Source of the DNA: Agelaius tricolor
Lineage: Eukaryota > Chordata > Aves > Passeriformes > Icteridae
DNA length: 64,000 nucleotides
Assembly (NCBI GenBank): GCA_023055355.1
Contig: JALJCS010000028.1
Span: 6,324,418-6,388,417 of the forward strand
Direction of reading: 5' to 3'
Every line of letters starts with the position of its first letter. Within the stretch, counting starts at the first letter, position 1. Both the position numbers and the translations under genes were made by a program. Under the pieces are notes generated by a model. The model did no database searches and was not told the origin of the DNA. It saw only the letters and a program-made list of their open reading frames with translations. This document shows, piece after piece, positions 23,850 through 35,789 of the stretch.

Positions 23850-24020
23850 AGGGAATTGGTGGCACCCAGCAATTGGTGACAATTCCCACCAGGAATTGGT
23901 GGCACCCAGCAATTCCCACCAGGAATTGGTGGCACCCAGAAGTTGGTGACAATTCCCACCAGGGAATTGGTGGCACCCAGCAATTGGTGGCAATTCCCAC
24001 CAGGAATTGGTGGCACCAGG
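23850..24020. repeat. Minisatellite, about 25-40 bp
   Basis: Repeated GGAATTGGTGGCACCCAGCA, ATTGGTGACAATTCCCACCA blocks; the AATTGGTG and CACCAGGAATT parts partly complement one another. Confidence 0.92.
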
Positions 24021-24974
24021 ATCCTGCCCCAGACACCCCAGTCAGGGATGTGCTAGAATTTTTACAGAGCCCCCTGAGTGTATACTAAACATGTCAGGGA
24101 ACACCATGTGATTCTTTTTGAAAAACAGTTTACAAGCTGGCATTCTCCAGCTGCAGTTAACCCTAATTTGATTACATTACTGGGACAGATCACAATGAGC
24201 TTATGTAAATAGTAACATTATCCATTCATTCCCCCAGCTCAGATAAATTGTCATTTAGGGGGGGAAAAAAAAAACCCAACCCAAACTTCAATAGGCATTC
24301 AGCAGGGCATGGTGCATCCAGCAAACTCTGAGGGTGGCAGACTGGAACCTGCCCCTGCTGCACCTCTGGATTATCCCTCTAAAATCTGGATTTTAAAGGG
24401 GTATTTCCACATCTGCTCTGAGCTGGAAGGAGAAGAGGATGCCCAGTAATTGCACAGAAGTCAGGAGGCAGATGACAGCCCTGCTTTCAATGACTTGCTC
24501 TTTACTATCATCTGATTTTTCAGGAGGAGCTGAGTGCACCCCTGATGGCATCGGTGGTGCTCACAGGTGAGTGAGCACTTTGGGGTTTCAGCCACTGCCT
24601 GGGCACCTGCCCTTGGTGCAGGGCACTGGTCCTGCCTGCTCAGGGCATTGGGGACATCCCTTCCAGCCCTGGGACCTGGGATGTGCCACCTGCACCACCT
24701 CAGATCTGGTTCAGAAAAAGAGCGAGGAAACTCCTATTTTGCCTTAAATCAGCCTAGTGATCCTGACTGGCACACAGGTTCACAGGAATGCTGCAGGTGA
24801 AAGCAGAGGCTGTGGCCCTGCTGTGCCCAGTTTGTGCTGCTCACAGCTGGGCTCATGGCAGAGTTATTCTGCTTGTCTGTGATGTGGTGCCCCTTTGTCT
24901 GCACGGACACAGGGACTGCAGAGCAAACAGCTCCTTCCGGCAGACTCTTGTGGCTTTAAAAAATCTCTCAGGTC

Positions 24975-25130
24975 AGAAAATCACAGAATATCCTGAGCTG
25001 GAAGGACCCAGCAGGGCCACCCCAAAAATCCCAGGCTGTGCCTGGAGCTCTGGCTCTCACACACATCAGAACAGCACTGCAGCCCTGGAACCTGGCAGAG
25101 CTCGCTCCAGCCCCAAGCAGGACCCAGCAC
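24975..25130 (-). mobile_element. CR1 LINE 3' fragment
   Basis: It begins AATCACAGAATATCCTGAGC followed by TGGAAGGACCCA, the well-known reverse complement of a CR1 subfamily 3' end. It becomes unrecognisable after about 150 bp. Confidence 0.7.
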
Positions 25131-25542
25131 CTCCAGGACTGAGCAATTTCTGAGCAGGTTAAACCATCCAGACAGCACTGGGAGCGCCTCTCCTGTCCCA
25201 CACCTCACCTCCTCCCTGCTCCTCTCCTCCACGCCAGCTCAGGAGACCGCGCTGTTATTAACCTACAAATCTTGCTCTTCATAGTTCCCATTAATTATTC
25301 CCTTAAAAGTTTTACCCTGCCAACTCCTCAGTGGGCTGGCCCTGGCCCAGTCACGTATTTAGGCAAGAAGTACCAGTGAAATGAGCAGAACCAGGAATGT
25401 CTCCACACCTAAGTGCTGTTCTGGCCATAGGCCAGGAGCACAAAGCACCTTGTGGGACCCAGCCCCGGCACAGAGCACCAGAACCCACAGCAGATATTCC
25501 ACAGGGAAGGGAATCCTTTATAATTTTATATCAATTATCATA

Positions 25543-25885
25543 CAATCCCAGACTGGTTTGGGTTGGAAGGGGCCTCAAAGATGAATTTTTTCCATCTCCT
25601 GCCATGGACAGGGACATCTTCCACTGCCCAACCTGGCCTTGGACACTTCCAGGTACCCAGGGGCAGCCACAGCTCTTCTGGGCACCCTGTGCCAGGGCCT
25701 CCCCACACTCACAGCCAGAAATTCCTTCCCAATTTCCCACTTAAACTTCCCCTCTTGCAGTTTGGAGCCATTCCCCCTGTCCTTGCCCCTCCAGCCTCTC
25801 CCCTTCTTTGCTGTGGGATCCCTTCCCTAATTGAGAAGACCCCAATTAGGTCACCCCAAAGCTTCTCTTCTCCAAGACCTTCATA
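25543..25885 (-). mobile_element. CR1 LINE 3' fragment (longest)
   Basis: Successive matches to reverse-complement CR1 are GACTGGTTTGGGTTGGAAGG, ATCTTCCACTGCCC, CTTGGACACTTCCAGG, CACAGCTCTTCTGGGCACC, AATTCCTTCCCAAT, CTTGCAGTTTGGAGCCATTC and CCAAAGCTTCTCTTCTCCA. About 340 bp of the 3' UTR and adjoining region is retained. Confidence 0.88.
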
Positions 25886-26526
25886 TATATATTTAAATAT
25901 ATATATTCAAACACACCAACAACCCACAGAGCCACAGCACTGATGTGCATCTGTAGGAAAACCAGATATGGAAAAAAAACCCACAGAAAACCATTTCAGC
26001 ACTTAAACATTCAGTCTTTCAGCCCTATTGTTAAAATACAGGGGTTTTATAGCATTTTCTGGCCAACAATTTACCAAAATCTTCCTTTTTTTTTTCCTAT
26101 AGTAAGCAAATCTTTGAGCCCTATTAACTCAAGGAAATTTTCAATATCCTGCCTTGGGAATTTGAAGTGAATGTGCCTGGAATTGAGAGGGAAGGGAGGA
26201 AAGCTCTTCTCTGAGGGGAAGAATTTCCTCTCCTTGCTGCTGAGGGAAGGAGGATGAAGAGCACAGCCCTGACTGGCAAGGAACAAACCACGGGCTGAAA
26301 GGAGTGGAAAGAATAAAAAACCATTCAGTGCTAAGGGCAACCCCAGCACAATTGGGAACACTGGGGAGCAGCCAAGCTGTGGTTTGTGGCCCAGGAACAG
26401 CCCTGCAAAGCCCTGCCACTCCATTTTATAACCATTTATTTTTCAGCTGGAAGCCTGGTGCTGCAGGAAAAATGTGTGGAATTAGGAGGGACCCACGGCA
26501 CAGGATTTCTGGAGATCTGCTGCAGG

Positions 26527-27512
26527 GAACACCTCTGTGCTTGCTCATGTCCTCTGTGGAGCCCTCCCTGTTCTCTGAATCCCAGGAGAACGAAATGCAC
26601 TTTGCAGAGGCGACTCAGGGCAGGCTGCTCCAAGTGGGGTTCAAAAAAAGGAACATCCTAAATCATCCTTTAGTATGGAACAATTGTTTGTACCCACAGA
26701 TTTAACCTCAGGGAAATGTCAGGGGGGAGGTAATGTGAAGGAAAATGGATGTTTAAGAACAAAGACTTGGAGAAGAGCACAAACCCATGATCTCCATGCA
26801 TATCACAATTTTATCACTGATTTCAAAGAACACAAACCCGTGATCTCCATGCATATCACAATTTTATCACTGATTTTTCAAGACATAACTCCTCCATGCC
26901 ACTGGGATGGAGTTCACTGGAGCTACCAGGGAACACCTCTGCGCTTGCTCACGTCCTCTGTGGAACCCTCCCTGTTCTCTGAATCCCAGGAGAACAAAAT
27001 GCACTTTGCAGAGGTAACTCAGGGCAATGGGTTTCAAAAGAAAGGAACATCCTAAATCATCCTTTAGTATGAAATAATTGTTTGTACTCACAGACCAAAC
27101 CACAGGGAAATGTCAGGTGAAGAAAAATGGACGTTCAAGAACAAAGACTTGGAGAAACCTGTGATCTCCATGCGTATCACAACTTTTATCACTGATTTGA
27201 AAGAACACAAACCTGTTATTTCCATATATATCATAACTTTTATCATTGATTTTTCAAGACATAACTCCTCCATGCCATTGGGATGGAGTGGGGTTCAAAA
27301 GAAAGGAACATCCTAAATCATCCTTTAGTATGAAATAATTGACCAAACCTCAGGGAAATGTCAGGGGGAGATAACATGAAGAAAAAATGGATGCTCAAGA
27401 ACAAAGACTTGGAGAAACCTGTGATCTCCATACATATCACAATTTTATCACTGATTTTTCAAGACATAACTCTTCCGTGCCATTGGGATGGAGTTAACTG
27501 CAGCTACCAGGA
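26527..27512. repeat. Complex tandem repeat, unit about 400 bp, with nested 45-60 bp repeats
   Basis: GAACACCTCTG, CTCCCTGTTCTCTGAATCCC and GGAACATCCTAAATCATCCT recur at 26527-26785 and 26931-27168; a third, shorter copy is at 27291-27512. Inside, GATCTCCATGCATATCACAA plus TTTTATCACTGATTT is itself repeated two or three times. A TTCAAGACATAACTCCTCCA block closes each copy. Confidence 0.88.
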
Positions 27513-27959
27513 AGTCAAACAGGATCTAATGGAGGGAATTTGCAGTGACTTCAAGGAGCTGAGGACTCGAAAGCTCCAGCCAAGACAAATACGAGAGGGG
27601 ACTGATTAGGAAATGTCGCCCTTCCTCCTGCCAAGCACTCAGGGCTGGTGATAGGAGAGCATTAAATATAATCTCGCAGTCTTTAGGGGCTCTTTGATTT
27701 TATATTGCATTCTTATCAGCTTCTAAAAGTCCAGTGTTAATGAGTATGAGAAACTCACTCGGTAGTTTGGCAGTTTTGCTGAAATCAAATGGAGTTCATT
27801 CAGTCCTGGCCTGTGGATCCAGCTGGGGATGCCTTTCCCTTTCCTAAGGAGCCTCTGGCTGCTCTTTTTCTCCATCCCAGCAATCCAACATCACCTTTAG
27901 AAGCAGCTCTTCGTGACCACCATTAGGAAAAGATAGGTTTTACCAATAATCAGAATTAT

Positions 27960-28085
27960 CCCATCCCTGGAAGTGTTGAGGGATGAAGCTCTGAGCTAGT
28001 GGGAGCTGTCCCTGCCCAATGGGGTGGGAAAAGAGGAGATTTAAGGTTCCTCCCAACCCAAACCATCCTGGGATTCTATGGATGA
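27960..28085 (+). mobile_element. CR1 LINE 3' end
   Basis: It reads CATCCCTGGAAGTGTTGAGG, a GAGCTGTCCCTGCCCAATGG block, TCCCAACCCAAACCATCC and TGGGATTCTATGG, in sense CR1 order up to the terminal ATTCTATG motif. Confidence 0.8.
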
Positions 28086-28954
28086 GGTTTTAAAGGACCC
28101 AGAAGCAGAGGTGAAACATTTGCACTGTAAAAACTCCCCCAGTGCACCCCCTTTGCCCTAACAGCAGAGCAAGTCCCAGTTAACAACACAAACCTCCAAG
28201 TCGGGTATTTAGCTCACTTTCTCCCAGAAAAAAATATGTGTAACAGTACATATGAGGGAAAAAAAGTTAAAATTAATTATGATTTTCTTTTTAAAACCCC
28301 CTTGAGGGTATTACCTCCAACTCCCTTTCTCCCAAAGAGAAATTCCATCATAAAACTGAATTCTGGAAAGATTAGAGAGACACTACTCACACTGAGTAGT
28401 GTGTGTAGTCTGAGGATTAAAACAGAAGTTGCAAGGATTCAATTGTATCTGATTTACTCAGTTTGTTCATTTCCAACCTGAAACCTGCCTGGCACAGACT
28501 GTTGTGCTAAATAAATCCAATAAAACATGAGATTTTTGGACACAAGGGGCTCTTGCAGTGCAAAGCAGCCACATCTCCACTGTAAGCACAGAGGAAACAG
28601 CAGTGGAGTGGAAGTTTAAGGTCATCAGCTCTAAATTCTGTCTGCCACAGGCCCACATTGCACAATCACTTAATGTAGCCAGAGCTATTTGTTACCCCAG
28701 CAAAAAATCATCTTGAGGAGTGAAGTGCAATGTTTTGGTTTTAACAGATAAAGCCAGGCTGTTTGTGAGGATGTAAATGGATTGGATGGTTAAATTCATC
28801 CATGAGCCATCCATCTTTTGTCCTCGACCCTTTTTAGTTATAAAAATGACCTTGGTATTGACAGAAGAATATAAACGAACTCCCCCTGCAGTTCATCTAT
28901 TGATCCCCCCTTTGCTCAGCTGATCACTAATAATCATAAGTGAATAAAGAGGGG

Positions 28955-29520
28955 CTGTGCATCATCCCCCTGCTGGAATTCAGGACATCCCTCTGGCTGC
29001 CCTGCATTGCCCAAACCCCTGCCAGGGGGCTCAGAGACCCTGGCACAGAGCCCAGGACACACCTGTGACTTTGATATGGCCCATGGAAAAAATTACCAAC
29101 CTTATATGAGGATCTGCAAGCCATGAAAGTTTAAGTAGAATAATAATCAGTTTGTCACAGGGTGAAAAATAGATTTTTTGGGTTTTTAGAATGGGGGTTC
29201 AGGGGGCAAGATGGAGGAATCTGGGCATGTCCAGCCTTTCTCCTCCTTCTTCTTGGCCTCCATCTTCTGCTGTGATGGTGGCACTTTTGGGTTGGTTTAG
29301 AGTAGAAGCTCAGTGTCTAACACAGGTGATGGGTATTGGGAAGAATTGTAAACATTGTACATGTAGTTTTTAGTAGTGGACCTCTGCAGGAAAGGAGAAA
29401 GAATTTTATAGATAAGAAACAATAAATAACCTTGAGACCGAAAACTGAAGAGTTCTGACTCCTTCTCTGACCACGGGGCAGGGAAAAGAGGCTGCCTTGG
29501 AGGTGCTCAAGTGCCATTTT
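28955..29520 (+). mobile_element. ERV LTR (family B), copy 1
   Basis: This copy pairs with 37010-37625. Shared landmarks are CCTCTGGCTGCCCTG, AGGGGGCTCAGAGACC, AAAGTTTAAGTAGAAT, ATAGATTTTTTGGG, CAAGATGGAGGAATCTGGGC, a TTCTTCTTGGCCTCCATCTT block, TAACACAGGTGATGGGTAT and AGATAAGAAACAATAAA as polyadenylation signal. A likely LTR start is TGTCACAGGGTG at 29153; the bases before it may be internal retroviral sequence. Relative to copy 2 it lacks about 40 bp around the TATA-like region. No ORF of note. Confidence 0.65.
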
Positions 29521-30009
29521 TTGGGGGGGAAAGGTGGGAATATTCCAGACTCCTTCACCAGGATGAGCTTTTCCAAAAGGAAAAGAAGACAGTGACCTGT
29601 GCAGCCACCACAGGAGCCTCTCCCAGGGGCCTTGAGGGAACTTTACATCACTTAACTCTCATTTAATTTAGCAAATAAAGTAAAAGCTGCAGATTGAAGA
29701 GCCTGGGCTCTGAGCAGGAGGGGAATTCCCTGTGCTGGGGTGTTTCTTTTCCATGCTAAGCACAGGGAACAGCTTTGCTGTTGTGTGTGCCACTCTCTAC
29801 CCCTTGTCCTGAAGCTGCTCAGAGATGGAGAAAGGATTCACTCCGAGGTGGAAAGTGGATTTAGAGAGGAACTCCCTGTAGCACCACTCTGTGCAGGCAA
29901 AGAGAACAAGAGAGGGACAGAACAGCATTTTGCCTCCCTTTATTCAGAGGTGATATTGAGCAAATGATGCTCTCTAGAAAGAGAAGTTAGTGGGGAATTA
30001 TTCCATAAT

Positions 30010-30440
30010 AATTCCCCATTTATTATTTATTATTATTATTAATAAAAGTATATAAATATATTAAAATTATAAATACATATCAATAATATATAAATATATA
30101 ATAAATACATAGATATATATTATATGTATATAAATATAATATAAATATATAATTATATTATATTATATTATGTAAATTAATATATATTTATATACAATAT
30201 GAATATATTATATATTTATATAATATACATTAAATATATAAGATATTAATATATTAATATATAATGTAGGTATATAAAATATATAAATATATAATAATAA
30301 ATATATAAATATATATCATATATTAAATATTTTATATATTATATACTATACTACATATAATATATATAATATATTATATGTAATATATAAAATAATATAT
30401 AATATATAACAATATATTCAGAATTTATTATTAATAATAA
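30010..30440. repeat. TATA-type AT-rich block
   Basis: About 430 bp of nearly pure A/T with ATATATAAAT units and no coding or LTR features. It could act as a matrix-attachment or easily unwound segment; that is only compositional inference. Confidence 0.92.
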
Positions 30441-31781
30441 TAATGAAAGCTTCAGACACCAGCACAATCAGCTTTTTCTTGGGAAGGCACACAGAGCTGT
30501 TTTATCTCAATTGATAGGGCTGCCAGGTGAGCTCCCTTTTAAGAGCTGTAGAAACAATCTCAGACAGGACTGGATAATATTATGCTTGGAATGATAATAT
30601 TGTGCTTGGAAAAGGTCAATATTTTATTTAATCAGGCAGACAGAGAGTGGGTGGCAATTTCAAGGCATTTTCTTGAGACTGGAATTCAGGGAGTCCCAAT
30701 GGAAAAAAGGTTTTGCTTTTTTTCCCCCTTGGGTTTTGGGTGACTGGAACCCCCTGATGAGAAGTGAAGGATATGCTGAGAGCTCCTGGGATGAGGGAAT
30801 GTGGAGATTTTAGCTCATTATGATCCCCAAAAAATGCAGATGCCACAGGCACTTCTCCATTCCTGACAGATGAGGTGGGAGACATCCACCTCAGAAACTC
30901 AAACCTGCCGCTTTCCTCTTCCAAAACAGCGCCAGGGAGACACCAAACATGGATCAATCCTCCTCAGCTGTCCCCAGGGCCACCCCAACAGCTCCTCTGG
31001 GTCACCCACTGTCCTGGAGGTAAATAAATTCTGGTCTTGGAATTTCTGCACAGGGTTTTCCCGAATGGTACAGAATGCCTAAGAGATTCTTTTTAAAAAT
31101 TCCATCATTATCCTTAGTAAATTAGTAAAATTCCATTATTATCCTTAGCAAATAACTCCAGTTATTTGCTGTTGGAGTTAAACTGGGTTCTACATTTGGA
31201 GCTTCTTCAGAACAGCACCAGAAGAAAAAGAAAAAAAATCCTTTTTTTTAAAAATTTTTCGTTAAAGCTTTTGAAGAGCACACACAGCCTGTATTGTTAC
31301 CCAACACTCCAAGCAAGTTCTGAGGGAAATCTTGGGAGATCCAGCCCCGAGCATTGATTACAAGGAGTTTTTAATCTTGTGCCAAGAGGAACATTGAGGT
31401 TATAAGATGGCTCCACAGCCATCTTGCCAAATAGCACAAATGTTTACATCTTCCAAACTACCACCAATAGATCATAGACAAAGAAATGTCCATAATGTAC
31501 CCAGCTGCTGGAAACAAAATGTATTTAAGCCACTGAAGAGGGTTTAATGAAGTAAAGCATTTTTGTAACTGCCAGCTCAAAGTAAATAATCATTGATGTG
31601 AGCAGAGTTAAGAGATCCTGACTGGCCAAATAATCTCAATGTGCCATCGAGGAAGCTGCTGCTTTGTGGGAATAACATAACAGCACTTGAACATTCTCAT
31701 AAACTTGGGGCTTGTCTTCCTCAACACCCTGCACCTCCTGGGACTGGGGAAGTGCAAAGGGAACTTTCCAGCACGTGCAGA

Positions 31782-32428
31782 ATCAAAGTACAAAAGGTTT
31801 AATTCACTCTGAAAGTCTGAGCTGTTTAAAGCTCAAAACAGGCAAAAAGAAAAGGTGAAGTGCCTGCTTGGAGTGATGCTTAAATGTAGGAAATAGATTT
31901 TAGAGAATTATTAAAGTTTAACAAGAAGATCACTTAGCATACATCTGTATGCAAACTCTGAGAGAAAAAATAATTACTTAGAAATGCTGTAGAATAAGAC
32001 AGACATTATTGAGAGAAATAGAACTAAAAACAAGTTTCAAAAAATAGCCTTACAAATAAGACCAGACACTTTAAAGAAATAGGACTATGAAAGATCCATT
32101 GCAGTATCAAAGTACAAAAGGTTTAATTCCCTCTGAAAATCTGAGCTGTTTAAAGCTCAAAAGAGGCAAAAAGAAAAGGTGAAATGCCTGCTTGGAGTGA
32201 TGCATAAATGCAGGAAATAAATTTTAGAGAATTCTCAAGGTTTAACAAAAAAGCTCACATAGCATATATCTGTATGCAAACTTTGAGAGAAAAAATAATT
32301 ACTTAGAAATGCTGTAGAATAAGACAGACATTATTAAGAGAGAAATAGAACTAAAGTTTCAAAAAATAGCCTTACAAATAAGACCAGACACTTTAAAGAA
32401 ATAGGACTATGAAAGATCCATTGCAGTG
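31782..32428. repeat. 324-bp tandem duplication
   Basis: ATCAAAGTACAAAAGGTTTA begins at 31782 and 32106. The two copies stay collinear to AAAGATCCATTGCAGT. Differences are few and include a short deletion, so the event is fairly recent. No gene-like content. Confidence 0.92.
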
Positions 32429-33496
32429 TCTCTACATCAGAATTACATCTCTAAAGCAGAAAAAAACCCCACCTAATCTGACACATAAAAAGCACCTGAT
32501 TCAAACTAATACAGACAATTCTTTAGGGGTTTTGGGGGAAGAACTTGCTCCATAACTCTGCACTTCAAACCTTTGGGGTTTTCACATTCCTGGAAGCCTT
32601 CCAGGGAGGGTGAGCACAGCCAGGGGCTCTCCCCACCCAGCCCTCACCTCCAGTGCTTTCATTTATCTGATTTATCCAGGCACTGCCCTGGACATTGTAT
32701 GGGAACATTTCTGCAGGAGAAAAGGAACATTTCCATCCCTTTTTCCCTCTGTCCAGACAATCTCTGTAACTCCCACACTGTTTCCCACCTTTGAGGATGC
32801 ACAATGACCTGAGCAGGTGAGCACAAACCATAAGGACAGCCAAAGGAGGAACAACCCAGCCTCACTTTTGGTTTTTACTTTTGCACATGTGAAAAACAAA
32901 AAAAAAAACCCTGATATTCTGTATATTCTGTAGAGGGAGACCTGGCCCTGCAGATTTTCTGTCCTAAATCACTTAAAAAGAACACACCAAGCAGCATTTG
33001 CAACATCATCTCACGAGCCATAACAGCAGAATTCAGGTTTCAGGGATGAGAGTTACTTGCACTTATTTCTCACAGGTTTCCTGCAGTCTGCTTGAATATG
33101 AATCTGACTGCTTTGCTTTTTTTCCTGCAGAATATAAAACCCCTTTTCCTTGCACCACATAATTGTGTTCCATGGCAGAAGTGGCATCCATCATTGCCCC
33201 GCTGTCCCCTGCCTAAAAGATAAAACATCCACAGGGTAATAAATGTCAAACTATGATTATTGATGCTTTCAATTAAATTGATTATCTATTTGAGGTGCAG
33301 AGCAGGGTGATTTATTGCTGTCTCTTTAGGTTGCACTTGGCACAACAGCAAGGTGGGTGAGCCTTTGGATTGTTTCCATGGATTTTCTATTAAATCTGAT
33401 TTTCCAGAGGTGCCTCACGACCACTCCAGTGCTGGGTGAGCTGAAATGGCACCAAATCCAGGTGGGAACATCCTGGGTTTTGTTATTTCCAGGAGC

Positions 33497-33800
33497 TTGG
33501 GAAGCAAGAGGGGAAAATGAAAACTTTCAAGTGTGGAAGCACAGGAGATGCCCTTGATTTAAATCCCTCATTCCCAAATTTGCATTTGCAGACTGAATCG
33601 AACCAAATCTGTGCCTAATCTGGAGCTGTGCTGAGCTTAGATCTTGGGAAACGATAGGGGAAATTAGGAAATTAAAACTTTGAAGTGTGGAAGGAGAGGA
33701 GATGCCCTTGATTTACACCCCTCATTGCCAAACTTGCATTTGCAGACTGAATCAAACAAAACCTGTGCATAATCTGGAGCTGTGTGAGCTCTCCCCAGCC
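33497..33800. repeat. Tandem duplication, period about 157 bp
   Basis: GGAGATGCCCTTGATTTA followed by TTTGCATTTGCAGACTGAAT and AATCTGGAGCTGTG occurs twice. It is followed by four GAGAT units at 33808-33827. Confidence 0.88.
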
Positions 33801-34219
33801 CAGCAGAGATGAGATGAGATGAGATGACCTTCGGCTCGTCACTGCATTGTGTTTTTATTCGTTTCAGATAACAGGAGCTATAAAATTCAAAGCCATTTGC
33901 TCCCCAATGATAATCAGCAGCTGCTTCACAAACAAGGCTCTTTTTGTGGTGCCACGGGGTGACCTTTATCTGATCATTCCCTTAGAGAAATGCCTTTTGT
34001 GGCTGGGCAAGCCAGGAGCACCTTCCACTGGTTCTCCAGAGCACAGCACACTTTGGCTCTGCCTGCTCCAAAAATGCAAATTTGGCTCAGACTCAGGCAC
34101 AGCCTCAGCCAGCAATCCTTGTTTTGGGAAGTGCCAGAAATTAGCAGGAGAAAATGATGATTCTCTTAATGTGCTGCTCTGCCAGCAGGTAGATTTAGAG
34201 AATTTCAGTTAAAAAACTC

Positions 34220-34349
34220 AAGGGAAGGGAAGGGAAGGGAAGGGAAGGGAAGGGAAGGGAAGGGAAGGGAAGGGAAGGGAAGGGAAGGGAAGGGAAGGAA
34301 AGGAAAGGAAAGGAAAGGAAAGGAAAGGAAAGGAAAGGAAAGGAAAGGT
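34220..34349. repeat. Composite AAGGG then AAAGG pentanucleotide array
   Basis: Fifteen perfect AAGGG units (34220-34294) switch in phase to about eleven AAAGG units (34295-34349). Both strands are free of other motifs across the tract. Confidence 0.97.
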
Positions 34350-34914
34350 AAAAGAATCAGCGGGGAAATGAAAATCAGCACTGATTTTGAATTTGGGATA
34401 CTCCAATTTTCCCCATTGTTGCCCACATCTGACATTTCCAAGTCCTGGGGAAGCTCTGTGGCAGAAAACCTGGTGGTTGAACTTCCCAGGCAATGCCTGA
34501 CCAAGTTTCCCACCATTTTTTATCAGGAGAACCAGGACAAAAGCCCAGCTGGGACATAAAGGAGGAAGATGATTCTGCCTGAGACACCTTGGGAAATAAG
34601 TGAATGCAAGAGATAAACAGTGAGCATGGAAAAAGAGGATTTCCATCCCAACTTTACAGACCAGATAGAGGTGAGTAATTAGGTGAGGTGCCCAAATCAC
34701 TCTGGAATTTAGAAATTGACTTTCAAGCTCCTTAGACCTAATCTTAACCACAAGGCTGTCAGTCCTGCTCAGATGCAAACACCTTTGACCCCACTAAGCT
34801 CAGAATTACTCTCACATCCACTCAGACTTTGAAGCCTGGCTTATCTCACAGCAGTGTAACTGTCCCCACCACCAGAACAGGCCTAAAAACAAACAATCAA
34901 GGGAGGATGTTGTG

Positions 34915-34990
34915 TTTGCAGGTGCCTCGACGTTGGAAGGAAGGAATGAATCTGACTCTGTGTTCTTAGAAGGCTAATTTATCATTTTAT
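34915..34990 (-). mobile_element. LTR 3'-end fragment (family A)
   Basis: The minus strand reads AAATTAGCCTTCTAAGAACA followed by CAGAGTCAGATTCATTCCTT, matching the polyadenylation-region end of the 8690 LTR. The remainder is replaced by the AT-rich and AAAAT-repeat block at 34991-35400. Confidence 0.55.
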
Positions 34991-35094
34991 TATATTATAA
35001 TTATATATTATATTATATTATATTAATTATATTATATATTGTTATATATTAATATATACAATATAATAAAAAATCACAAAAAATGACCAATAAA

Positions 35095-35400
35095 ATAAAA
35101 TAAAATATAAAATTAAATAGAATTTAAACCAAAAAATTAAAAAACCCCATAAAATAAAATAAAATATTAAATGAAACAAAAATTTAAAATAAAAATAAAA
35201 ATTTAAAATAAAAATAAAAAATAAATAAAATAAAATAAAATAAAATAAAGTATTAAATAAAATTTAAAGTAAGAATTAAAATATAAAATAAAATAAAATA
35301 AAATATTAAATAAAATTTAAAATAAGAATTAAAATATAAAATAAAATAAAATAAAATAAAATAAAATAAAATAAAATAAAATAAAATAAAATAAAATAAA
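35095..35400. repeat. AAAAT pentanucleotide array, degenerate to pure
   Basis: Degenerate AAATAAAAT-type units give way at 35341-35400 to about 12 perfect AAAAT units that abut the 112-bp inverted repeat arm. Confidence 0.93.
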
Positions 35401-35512
35401 AGGCAGGAAACCCCATAGGATGGAAGGCAATGACTTCCCTCCCTAGCCTACATCCCAAATGCAGGAAACAAATTCCAAGTGAGCCTCTGTGGTGAGCAGC
35501 TGCCAGAATGTG
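35401..35512. repeat. Left arm of 112-bp inverted repeat pair
   Basis: Pairs in inverted orientation with 38692-38803; about 107 of 112 positions match. On its left it adjoins an AAAAT pentanucleotide array, just as the partner adjoins the complementary TTTTA array. Confidence 0.9.
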
Positions 35513-35738
35513 CCCATTGTGGAGGGAGCAGCAGCTCCAGGTGGAGGTGTTTGTTCATGTAAACTGCCTGGCCGGTTTCCAGCCCCCCAGGTGCCCAGGA
35601 GGAGCTCAGGGATGCAGGAGGAACTCGGTGCTCAGGCTCCTGCCATGAGCTGTGACCGTGTCTGCATCCCTGCATCACCCTCAGCTCCACCTGGAGCCCG
35701 AGCGTGAAATGAAAAATGACCAAGTGACTCAAGGCAGC

Positions 35739-35789
35739 TTGGGTTTGATTTCAGTGGCTTGAGGAAGAAGCCACTGAAATCAAACCCAA
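35739..35789. repeat. Perfect 22-bp inverted repeat, 7-nt loop
   Basis: TTGGGTTTGATTTCAGTGGC plus TT at 35739-35760 is the exact complement of 35768-35789, with loop GAGGAAG. Pairing stops at both outer ends. Its size resembles a small-RNA hairpin, but the stem is shorter than a typical pri-miRNA. Confidence 0.93.

Noticed and set aside
35595..35640. GATGCAGGAGG segment considered as the PRDM16 exon 3 GCITK codons on the minus strand
   Set aside because: Neighbouring codons and splice sites do not fit.
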